NCBI GenBank assembly: GCA_009787035.1
Contig: WRGV01000146.1
Coordinates: forward strand, 1-5,331
From: Propionibacteriaceae bacterium
GTDB lineage: Bacteria > Actinomycetota > Actinomycetes > Propionibacteriales > Propionibacteriaceae
Length of the DNA stretch: 5,331 bases
Direction: 5' to 3'
The translations under genes were made by a program, and so were the position numbers. The first letter of the stretch is position 1, and each line of letters begins with the position of its first letter. Shown here one piece after another: positions 1-5,105 of this stretch. A model generated the notes under the pieces. That model worked only from the letters and a program-made list of their open reading frames with translations. It was not told the origin of the DNA and made no database searches.

Positions 1-1768
1 GCGGTGCGGTGCCGTCGGGTGCGCCGTCCAGTCGGCTCAGGGCCTGTGCGGCCTCGTCGAACAGCCAGCGATCGTCCTCGCACGGCGCGAACAGCAGGTC
101 GATCGCGGCGCGCAGCCGGGTCAGCCACACCGACAGCGGCGCGGGATCGTTGCACCGCAACCGACACAGCCGCACGCGCCGGATCAGCTCGTCGAGCTTG
201 CCGATCAGTTCGGCATCGGCGCCGTCGACGCCCGCAGCCGGGGCGATGCCGCCGAGGACGGAGGTGGGCGTCTCGGTCAGCGCGACCGCCACATTCAGGC
301 GCTGGGTGCCCTGGAACCAGGTGCCATCCTGGATCTGGCGCAGCCCATACCGTTCGCGGTGGGCCTGGTCGATGCCCCACACGATCCCCGACGCGCCGAT
401 GATGTCGGGCAGGCGCGCCAGGTCGTCCGGGCTGAACCCAAACCGGGCCGCGACGAAGGGCTTCTCGCACAGGTCGAGCAGGTCCCGCGCGGTGGCGCGG
501 CCGCGGTCGAGCGCCAGCACCTCGCGCAGGCCATCCAGCACGGGGTTGGGGCGGCGCAGCGCCGCCTGGTCGATCTGGGCCCGCAGCCCCTGGCCGGGGT
601 GAGACTGCCCGGGGTCCGCCTGCGCGAGGCAGAAGTCGGCCTGGATGAGCGGGGCGTAGCGCTCCAGATCGGTGCAGTAGACGACGATGTCCCGCGGCTC
701 CAGCGTCGGGTCGTCGTCCAGCACGCCGCACAGAACCTCGCGCAGCACCTCCACCTGGCGATCCGGCCCGTGGCTGGCGTGGATCTGGACGGTGCCGTCG
801 GCGCGCCGTGACGGTGCGGCCTGCGGGCTGCGTTGGTGGCGGATGTCGTCCTGAACCACCTGCAGCAGCGTCGGCGCCATCGAGGTGGCGACAAGGGGAG
901 ACGGGGCGTCGGCGGGTGGTGGTGCCGCGTCGTCGCGCAGCACCCCGGCGTACCGGGCCGCCAGGCCTGTCGGGGCCGCGGACGGGCGCAGCGGAGCCCA
1001 CCGATACAGCGTCGTCGGTGTGAGTCGGGCCAGTGCACCGATCAGGTCGCGGTCGGACGGACGCAGTGGGGCCACAATCACGACGCCCAGCCGGGCTGGC
1101 AGCCATTCTGCCTTGTCGTCACCTGGATGAGGTGTCTGCATCGCAGCCAGCGCATCGAGCAGCAGCAGGTGTCGCCGCGCGGGATGCGGTGTCGGCTGCG
1201 TCATCGCCGTGAGCAGCCGCCACAGGGGCGGTTGCCAGGCATCGGCGTCGTCCAGCACCCAGGTGTCGGTGCCGGCATCCCAGTCGAGCAGCATCTGGGG
1301 GCACCGTGCCAGGTAGCGGCGGAACAGCCGCACGATGGTGGCGGCGTCGGCGGCCCGTCGGCCGGGGCGCGCGGACTCATCGCCAGCCGGACCATCCAGA
1401 TGGCGGCGCAGCAGCGTACCCCACGGTTCATCGCGGGCCAGTTCCAGCGCCTGGAGGGCAGCGGCGACCAGGGCTGGGCCGCCCCAGGGATCCAGGCGTG
1501 GATCCAGCCCCAGGACGCCCCGTTCGACCCGGCGGCGCAGCGCGCCCATGGAGGCGAAATCGACGCCCGCGCACACGTCCAGACCGGGCCCGAAGCTGCG
1601 GGACAGCGCCTGCGACAGGAACCGCTGGTGACCGCGCGACGGCACCACGAGCATATCCGGGGCGAACGGATCGGCCAGCGGCACGCGCAGCACATCCGCC
1701 ACCTGGGCGCACAGAAGCTCCCAGGTGGGTTCGCACACCACCCGCAGGGGGTCTTCCCGTTGCGTCAT
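1..1768 (-). CDS. recC: RecC, exodeoxyribonuclease V gamma subunit (N-terminal half, cut by window edge)
   Basis: RecC is the non-catalytic scaffold of the RecBCD helicase-nuclease. In the enterobacterial enzyme it splits the duplex and reads Chi during double-strand-break repair. The frame stays open from the ATG at 1768 down to position 2 (589 codons), with no stop seen. Family signatures I recognise are VVPSRGHQRFLSQ (residues 41-53, the degenerate helicase-like N-terminal motif, followed by CAGVDFAS), DPWGGPALVAAAL, W-x4-LWRLL, and IHASHGPDRQVEVLREVL (about 329-346), followed by LEPRDIVVYCTDLERYAPLI and RFGFSPDDLARL...WGIDQAHR. Residue 1 is followed by the usual early strand (PLRVV). Family members are roughly 1,000-1,100 residues, so about half is missing at the left. 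No Shine-Dalgarno precedes the ATG; a -10-like hexamer lies 7 nt upstream, suggesting leaderless expression. recB and recD would be expected beyond position 1, by analogy with other actinobacteria; that is inference. Confidence 0.93.
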   Translation of the reverse strand, partial: MTQREDPLRVVCEPTWELLCAQVADVLRVPLADPFAPDMLVVPSRGHQRFLSQALSRSFGPGLDVCAGVDFASMGALRRRVERGVLGLDPRLDPWGGPALVAAALQALELARDEPWGTLLRRHLDGPAGDESARPGRRAADAATIVRLFRRYLARCPQMLLDWDAGTDTWVLDDADAWQPPLWRLLTAMTQPTPHPARRHLLLLDALAAMQTPHPGDDKAEWLPARLGVVIVAPLRPSDRDLIGALARLTPTTLYRWAPLRPSAAPTGLAARYAGVLRDDAAPPPADAPSPLVATSMAPTLLQVVQDDIRHQRSPQAAPSRRADGTVQIHASHGPDRQVEVLREVLCGVLDDDPTLEPRDIVVYCTDLERYAPLIQADFCLAQADPGQSHPGQGLRAQIDQAALRRPNPVLDGLREVLALDRGRATARDLLDLCEKPFVAARFGFSPDDLARLPDIIGASGIVWGIDQAHRERYGLRQIQDGTWFQGTQRLNVAVALTETPTSVLGGIAPAAGVDGADAELIGKLDELIRRVRLCRLRCNDPAPLSVWLTRLRAAIDLLFAPCEDDRWLFDEAAQALSRLDGAPDGTAP

Positions 1769-1775
1769 GGCTGAC

Positions 1776-1781
1776 AGACTA
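1776..1781 (-). promoter_or_regulatory. Candidate -10 element of a leaderless recC promoter
   Basis: On the minus strand TAGTCT fits the actinobacterial TANNNT -10 pattern. It ends 7 nt before the recC ATG, which places the transcription start on or next to the A of the ATG. No convincing -35 hexamer lies 16-18 nt upstream, which is common in high-G+C actinobacterial promoters. The call rests on spacing and on the absence of a ribosome binding site. Confidence 0.45.
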
Positions 1782-1805
1782 GAACTCGGCGCTGACACTT
1801 TTCGC

Positions 1806-1826
1806 CTCCGCGCCGTCGTGGCGGAG
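1806..1826. repeat. Short inverted repeat beside the DnaA box
   Basis: CTCCGC (1806-1811) and GCGGAG (1821-1826) are perfect 6-bp inverted arms separated by 9 nt. The right arm abuts the DnaA-box sequence that starts at 1827. It lies in the divergent recC/uvrD2 intergenic region, so it could be an operator or an RNA hairpin in an uvrD2 leader. In G+C-rich DNA a 6-bp repeat of this kind is weak evidence by itself. Confidence 0.35.
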
Positions 1827-1835
1827 TTATCCACA
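1827..1835 (+). promoter_or_regulatory. Perfect DnaA-box sequence (TTATCCACA)
   Basis: TTATCCACA is the classical strong DnaA-binding consensus. It lies in the 98-bp gap between the divergent recC and uvrD2 starts, in the most A+T-rich part of that gap. A single box without clustered copies does not make an origin. It could be a regulatory DnaA site or a chance match; an A+T-rich 9-mer is unlikely by chance in G+C-rich DNA. Confidence 0.5.
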
Positions 1836-1853
1836 GGGGGTAATCGCATTGTC

Positions 1854-1858
1854 GGAGG
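1854..1858 (+). promoter_or_regulatory. Shine-Dalgarno deciding the uvrD2 start
   Basis: GGAGG sits 8 nt before the ATG at 1867. A longer reading from the TTG at 1849 would overlap this site and would start with a rarer codon. The GTG at 1879 is about 20 nt away. ATG 1867 is therefore preferred. A purine-rich AGGGGG about 8 nt before the TTG keeps that alternative open. Confidence 0.65.
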
Positions 1859-1866
1859 CACCGTTT

Positions 1867-3951
1867 ATGGTTGGGTGCGTGAATGAAGCTGATCCTGACG
1901 CGATCTTGGCGGGCCTGGACGCCGAGCAGCGAGCCGTGGCGACCGCGCCGCCCGGCCCGGTGGTCGTCATCGCGGGCGCCGGCACGGGCAAGACGCGTGC
2001 GATCACGCACCGCATCGCCTACGCGGTGGCCACGGGCCGTGTCAACCCGCGCTCGGTGCTGGCTGTCACGTTCACGACCCGCGCGGCGGGGGAGTTGCGG
2101 GCCCGCCTGCGCACGCTGGGCGTCGGCGGCGTGCAGGCGCGCACATTCCATTCGGCTGCATTGAGCCAGGTGCGCTACTTCTGGCCCGCGGTGATGGGCT
2201 CGCAGCCGCCGCAGGTGTTGGGCAGCCCGTTGAGCCTGATCGCGGAGGCCTGTCACCGGGCGCGCCTCCCGGTCGACACGGCGCTGTTGCGCGATCTGGC
2301 CGGCGAGATCTCGTGGGCCAAGACGACCAACGTCACGGTTGCCGACTATCCCGAGATCGCGGCGCAACAGGGCCGTCGCGCCGGTGCGCTGGAGCCCGCC
2401 CAGGTGGCACGGCTGATGACCGAGTACGAGCGCATCAAGGGCGACCGCGGGTTCATGGATTTCGACGACATCCTGCTGGCCGACGCCGCCTTGGTGTCGC
2501 GGTATCCCCAGGTGGCGGCGCAGGTGCGAGGCCAGTACAAGCACTTCGTCGTCGACGAGTACCAGGACGTCTCGCCCATCCAGCATGCGGTGCTGCGCCA
2601 GTGGCTGGGCGCGTCCAACGACGTGTGTGTGGTGGGCGATCCGGCGCAGTCGATCCACGCGTTTGCGGGGGCCCAGCGGCGCTACCTGCTCGACTTCGCC
2701 CACGAGTTCCCGGGGGCCACGCGCATTTCGCTGGTGCGCAACTACCGCTCCACGCGCACGATCTGCACGCTGGCCAACCGCATGGCCAGCACGGCCGGCA
2801 AGACGTTGGGCACGGTGCAGTTGGTGCCGTCGCGTCCGGACGGCGTCGCGGTGCAGGTTGCGCCGCACGTGGACGAGGCGGACGAGGCCTGCGGCGTGGC
2901 CGCCTGGCTGAGCGCCTGCCACGAGGGCGGTCTGGCCTGGCCCGATCTGGGCGTCCTGTTCCGGGTCAATGCGCAAAGCCCCGCGCTGGAGTCCGCGCTC
3001 ACCCAGGCCGGCATTCCGTACGTCGTGCGCGGCAGTGAGCGTTTCTACGACCGTCCGGAGATCCGGCGCGCGCTGCACGCATTGCAGGGTGCGGCCCGCA
3101 CCGATCCCGACCAGCCGGGCTTGGCCGGTGTCGAAGCGGTGTTGACGGGCCTGGGCTGGTCGGCCAAGGCGCCGGAGGGCACCGGCCGCGTCCGTGAGCA
3201 GTGGGAGTCGTGGCAGGCGCTGCTGGGGCTGGCGGCCGAGCTGGCGGACGGACGTGCCGACGCTTCCCTGGGCGAGTTGGTCGCCGGTTTTGCCGATCGC
3301 GAGCAGCTGCAGCAGGTGCCGTCCGAGACCGGCGTGACACTGTCGACGATGCACTCGTCCAAGGGCCTGGAATGGCGCGGCGTGGCCCTGGTGGGCCTGC
3401 ACGAGGGCATGATGCCGATCGCACAGGCCAAGTCGCCCGAGCAGGTCGACGAGGAGCACCGGCTGCTCTACGTAGGCATCACCCGCGCCCGCGACGTGTT
3501 GCGGTTGTCGTGGTCGAAAGGCGCGCGCGGCGGTCGCCATCCGAGCCGTTTCCTGGACGGTCTGGGCCTGGACGAGGTGGAGGCTGCGGCGAGCGGACGC
3601 GGCCTCGGCAAGGCGGAACGCAAGAAGGAACGCCGGGTGGTGTTGTGTCGCGTGTGCGGCAAGGTGCTGCAGACGGGCGGGGAGGTCAAGCTCGGCCGTC
3701 ACCTCGGCTGCCCAGCGACGTACGACGAGGCGCTGCTCGATCGACTCAAGGCGTGGCGGTTGCAGACGGCGCGCGCGGCGAACGTGCCCGCCTACGTCGT
3801 CTTCACCGACGCCACGTTGACGGCTATCGCCGAGGCGTTGCCGGACGGGCCGGAGCAGCTCGCCCGCGTGCCCGGTGTCGGCCCGGTCAAGCTGGAGCGC
3901 TATGCCGACGACGTGCTGGAGCTGGTGGCCGGGGTGGACGGCGACGCCTGA
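1867..3951 (+). CDS. uvrD2: UvrD2-type superfamily 1 DNA helicase with HRDC domain
   Basis: An ATP-dependent 3'-5' DNA helicase of the UvrD/PcrA/Rep family (694 aa from this ATG; M. tuberculosis UvrD2 is close to 700). UvrD2 is essential in mycobacteria. Visible motifs: Q-motif Gln21; Walker A GAGTGKT (37-43, Lys42); motif Ia TFTTRAAGEL (68-77); motif II VDEYQD (229-234, Asp230/Glu231); motif III GDPAQSI (257-263); motif IV NYRST with Arg294; motif V TMHSSKGLEW (His496, Lys499, Glu502); motif VI LLYVGITRAR (Arg540). All catalytic residues look intact. A cysteine module follows (Cys594, Cys597, His612, Cys615), then an HRDC domain (about 620-690, with AYVVFTDATL and PGVGPVKLERY). This helicase-cysteine module-HRDC order is diagnostic of UvrD2 rather than UvrD1. 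The third cysteine, normally Cys, is His here. It is divergent from recC and convergent with the BrxA-like gene. Confidence 0.95.
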   Translation: MVGCVNEADPDAILAGLDAEQRAVATAPPGPVVVIAGAGTGKTRAITHRIAYAVATGRVNPRSVLAVTFTTRAAGELRARLRTLGVGGVQARTFHSAALSQVRYFWPAVMGSQPPQVLGSPLSLIAEACHRARLPVDTALLRDLAGEISWAKTTNVTVADYPEIAAQQGRRAGALEPAQVARLMTEYERIKGDRGFMDFDDILLADAALVSRYPQVAAQVRGQYKHFVVDEYQDVSPIQHAVLRQWLGASNDVCVVGDPAQSIHAFAGAQRRYLLDFAHEFPGATRISLVRNYRSTRTICTLANRMASTAGKTLGTVQLVPSRPDGVAVQVAPHVDEADEACGVAAWLSACHEGGLAWPDLGVLFRVNAQSPALESALTQAGIPYVVRGSERFYDRPEIRRALHALQGAARTDPDQPGLAGVEAVLTGLGWSAKAPEGTGRVREQWESWQALLGLAAELADGRADASLGELVAGFADREQLQQVPSETGVTLSTMHSSKGLEWRGVALVGLHEGMMPIAQAKSPEQVDEEHRLLYVGITRARDVLRLSWSKGARGGRHPSRFLDGLGLDEVEAAASGRGLGKAERKKERRVVLCRVCGKVLQTGGEVKLGRHLGCPATYDEALLDRLKAWRLQTARAANVPAYVVFTDATLTAIAEALPDGPEQLARVPGVGPVKLERYADDVLELVAGVDGDA

Positions 3952-4021
3952 CGCACGTCCGTGATCGGCGACTGCCTGCCCGGGCGCCTCATCGTGCGCT
4001 GTTCCCGTTCGAGCAGATCGC

Positions 4022-4645
4022 TCACAGCATGCCTCCCATGGGGAAGAATCTCAGGTCACTCGGGGTGCGCGCGCTCAAGAAGGCGATGACGTCCGGCGAC
4101 AGCGTGGGGGTGACCACGCGGCCTTTCGCGGTCAGCAGGTCGGCCTCGCGCATCGCGCGATACAGGTTGGCGCGCAGCTTGGTGCGGGAGGACGACTGCA
4201 GGTGGCGCAGCTCGTTGTGGCGACGTGCCTGAGCCGTCCAGAATCGATCGAAATCGATTGCCATGAGCCGGGTCCCGAGCAGGGACACGTCGCGCAACAC
4301 CAGGTCGGCGAACTCGCCCACGAACTCGTACTGGCGTGCAAACGCTGCCCACAGTAGGTGTTTGCGATCGGGATCGGGGCCGCTCGCCACACGGGCGACC
4401 TCCGCCGGCGTCAGCATGCGCAGCCTGTGGAGCAACTCGCTGCGTACGCATTCGGCCGTGGCCTGCCTGCTCGCGTGCAACAGATTGTTCTGGTCGAGGC
4501 TGATGCGGACGGCGCGCCAGTCGCCGAGCCGCACAAACAGGGCGGCTCCGATGGTGGCTTGCTCGACCAACAGCCCGCCCACGTCGAACGACATCTGGTA
4601 GGGCGGCTGGGCAGGCGACCGGCCGGTCTCCATCGGTCTGGCCAC
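4022..4645 (-). CDS. BrxA-like (DUF1819) protein, apparently without a BREX operon
   Basis: A 207-aa protein that resembles the BrxA/DUF1819 family by pattern: the opening SFDVGGLLVEQATIGA (19-34), ISLDQNNLLHASRQAT (48-63), RSELLHRLRMLTPAEV (68-83), LLWAAFARQYEFVGEF (97-112), the acidic-aromatic IDFDRFW (130-136), and SSRTKLRANLYRAMREADLL (152-171). Length matches the family (about 200 aa). BrxA proteins are small helical DNA-binding components of BREX anti-phage systems, first noted for a NusB-like fold. An old family label says inner membrane protein, but no membrane segment is visible here. The GTG start is chosen because AAGGGGGA lies 4 nt upstream; an in-frame ATG at 4633 is the alternative. 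BREX partners normally follow brxA, but its downstream neighbour is the convergent uvrD2, so no operon partner can follow. Function here is unknown. The fold assignment is from memory of family patterns, without a profile search. Confidence 0.78.
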   Translation of the reverse strand: MARPMETGRSPAQPPYQMSFDVGGLLVEQATIGAALFVRLGDWRAVRISLDQNNLLHASRQATAECVRSELLHRLRMLTPAEVARVASGPDPDRKHLLWAAFARQYEFVGEFADLVLRDVSLLGTRLMAIDFDRFWTAQARRHNELRHLQSSSRTKLRANLYRAMREADLLTAKGRVVTPTLSPDVIAFLSARTPSDLRFFPMGGML

Positions 4646-4649
4646 ATCG

Positions 4650-4657
4650 TCCCCCTT
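4650..4657 (-). promoter_or_regulatory. Ribosome binding site of the BrxA-like gene
   Basis: On the minus strand AAGGGGGA ends 4 nt before the GTG at 4645 and about 16 nt before the in-frame ATG at 4633. The spacing supports the GTG as the initiation codon. Confidence 0.6.
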
Positions 4658-4676
4658 CTGTCCTGGTGTTCACAGC

Positions 4677-4694
4677 AGTCTACGGGTGGCCACC
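4677..4694 (-). promoter_or_regulatory. Candidate -10 and palindromic operator of the BrxA-like gene
   Basis: On the minus strand TAGACT (4677-4682) fits the TANNNT -10 pattern, about 30 nt before the GTG start. Directly upstream, in what would be the -35/-10 spacer, lies a perfect 10-bp palindrome, GGTGGCCACC (4685-4694). No clear -35 hexamer is visible. A dyad in the spacer is a common repressor-operator position, so repression is plausible but inferred. Confidence 0.4.
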
Positions 4695-4750
4695 GACAGT
4701 GGCGGCACACCTATCGTTCCGGGCCGATATGCGGAGCAAAACACCTTGTC

Positions 4751-4788
4751 AAAAATAGTTTGCACCGATCAGGACGGGGTCATAGGCT
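4751..4788 (+). promoter_or_regulatory. whiB7 promoter with WhiB7-type A/T-rich upstream element
   Basis: AAAAATA (4751-4757) is followed by a -35 TTGCAC (4760-4765), a 17-nt spacer, and a -10 TAGGCT (4783-4788). In mycobacteria WhiB7 with the primary sigma factor activates promoters carrying an A/T-rich stretch just upstream of the -35, contacted by its AT-hook, and it activates its own gene. The same arrangement here implies autoactivation. The predicted transcription start is near 4795, giving a leader of about 310 nt before whiB7. Confidence 0.8.
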
Positions 4789-4811
4789 GGTTCGGTTGTC
4801 GCTTTTGTGAT

Positions 4812-4817
4812 GGGAGG
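4812..4817 (+). promoter_or_regulatory. Ribosome binding site of the whiB7 upstream ORF
   Basis: GGGAGG lies 8 nt before the ATG at 4826 and roughly 17 nt after the predicted transcription start. It is a strong Shine-Dalgarno, consistent with the leader ORF being efficiently translated. It also rules against a GTG start at 4817, which would lie inside the site. Confidence 0.75.
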
Positions 4818-4825
4818 TGGATCTC

Positions 4826-5014
4826 ATGACCAGTGCACGCTCGTTTGGGCCGATCGCTGATGCGCCGATTGCGCGCGCGTCGATCGTTGCGGTGCGAGCT
4901 AGTCGCGACGCTGTGCCGCAGACGCAGGATCGCTCGTTCCACTCGTCTGCCGCCTATGAGACGTCCACCAATCCAACCAATTCCATCACTGGGGGAGTTT
5001 CCCCGTCTGACTAG
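4826..5014 (+). CDS. Leader peptide (upstream ORF) of whiB7, 62 codons
   Basis: A 62-aa ORF starting MTSARSFGPIADAP and ending SITGGVSPSD-stop, rich in Ser, Thr and Ala, with no recognisable domain, signal peptide or membrane segment. It sits between the whiB7 promoter and the intrinsic terminator. Upstream ORFs in whiB7/wblC leaders sense ribosome inhibition in other actinobacteria, and the likely role here is to couple translation to transcription attenuation rather than to make a functional peptide. By my count 21 of its 62 codons end in A or T, more than in the neighbouring uvrD2. Its last codons (GGG GGA GTT TCC CCG) contain the bases able to pair with the terminator's 5' arm. Whether the peptide sequence itself matters cannot be judged from one sequence. 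Confidence 0.8.
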   Translation: MTSARSFGPIADAPIARASIVAVRASRDAVPQTQDRSFHSSAAYETSTNPTNSITGGVSPSD

Positions 5015-5049
5015 CGCCTGTGGCGCACATGGCCAGGCCGTGACTCCCC
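4992..5049 (+). promoter_or_regulatory. Candidate antiterminator pairing in the whiB7 leader
   Basis: GGGGAGT (4992-4998) can pair with ACTCCCC (5043-5049) over 7 bp, extendable by a G-U pair (4999 with 5042). This takes up CTCCC, the upper 5' arm of the terminator stem, so the two structures exclude each other. The same left segment can instead fold locally, GGGGA (4992-4996) with TCCCC (5000-5004) around a 3-nt loop. The segment lies 5 to 7 codons before the leader-ORF stop, so a ribosome finishing that ORF would mask it. Confidence 0.6.
5014..5026 (+). repeat. Small hairpin at the leader-ORF stop codon
   Basis: GCGCC (5014-5018) and GGCGC (5022-5026) form a perfect 5-bp stem with loop TGT, starting at the last base of the leader-ORF TAG. 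A terminating ribosome would melt it. It may help set spacing or protect the transcript between antiterminator arms. Confidence 0.45.
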
Positions 5050-5070
5050 GCCGGGAGCCACGGCTTTATT
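5037..5070 (+). terminator. Intrinsic terminator (attenuator) upstream of whiB7
   Basis: GCCGTG (5037-5042) pairs with CACGGC (5059-5064). After one A-C mismatch, CTCCC (5044-5048) pairs with GGGAG (5053-5057) around loop CGCC. The tract CTTTATT follows (5064-5070). It lies 22 nt after the leader-ORF stop and 35 nt before the whiB7 ATG, so it is in position to abort the whiB7 transcript. An intrinsic terminator inside the leader of a gene, rather than after one, is the mark of attenuation. Confidence 0.85.
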
Positions 5071-5094
5071 GCGTGGTCCGGCTCGACGCCAACC

Positions 5095-5100
5095 AGGAGA
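5095..5100 (+). promoter_or_regulatory. Ribosome binding site of whiB7
   Basis: AGGAGA lies 5 nt before the ATG at 5106 and downstream of the attenuator, so it is present only in read-through transcripts. It fixes the whiB7 start. Confidence 0.8.
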
Positions 5101-5105
5101 ATCCC

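Noticed and set aside
295..1038. A 247-codon minus-strand frame within recC
   Set aside because: Same strand as recC but another frame; Arg/Pro/Cys-rich with no family pattern. The recC frame is continuous without needing a frameshift here.
833..1774. A 313-codon open frame on the plus strand opposite recC
   Set aside because: It overlaps recC in antisense, its product has no recognisable motif, and recC carries clear family signatures on the other strand.
1765..3702. A 645-codon open frame on the minus strand opposite uvrD2
   Set aside because: It is antisense to a gene with all helicase motifs intact. Its translation is low-complexity Arg/His/Gln-rich, typical of shadow frames in G+C-rich DNA.
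3978..3985. GCCCGGGC palindrome in the gap between the convergent uvrD2 and BrxA-like genes
   Set aside because: Too short, with no T tract on either side, so not a supportable terminator. The 70-bp gap shows no clear intrinsic terminator.
3201..4232. A 343-codon plus-strand frame running through the end of uvrD2 into the BrxA-like gene
   Set aside because: It is out of frame with uvrD2, begins inside it and crosses a convergent gene boundary. Its composition is that of a shadow frame.
4242..4259. Perfect 7-bp inverted repeat AATCGAT / ATCGATT with a 4-nt spacer
   Set aside because: It lies inside the BrxA-like gene and is explained by the codons for IDFDRF; no regulatory position.
4338..4365. 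GCAAAC / GTTTGC inverted repeat
   Set aside because: Six-bp arms 16 nt apart inside coding sequence, with no T tract or regulatory context.
4817..4828. GTG at 4817 as the start of the leader ORF
   Set aside because: The codon lies within the Shine-Dalgarno stretch itself; ATG 4826 has the proper spacing from it.
4810..4860. A 16-codon ORF overlapping the start of the leader ORF
   Set aside because: It has no ribosome binding site within the short leader before it and is out of frame with the well-supported 62-codon ORF.
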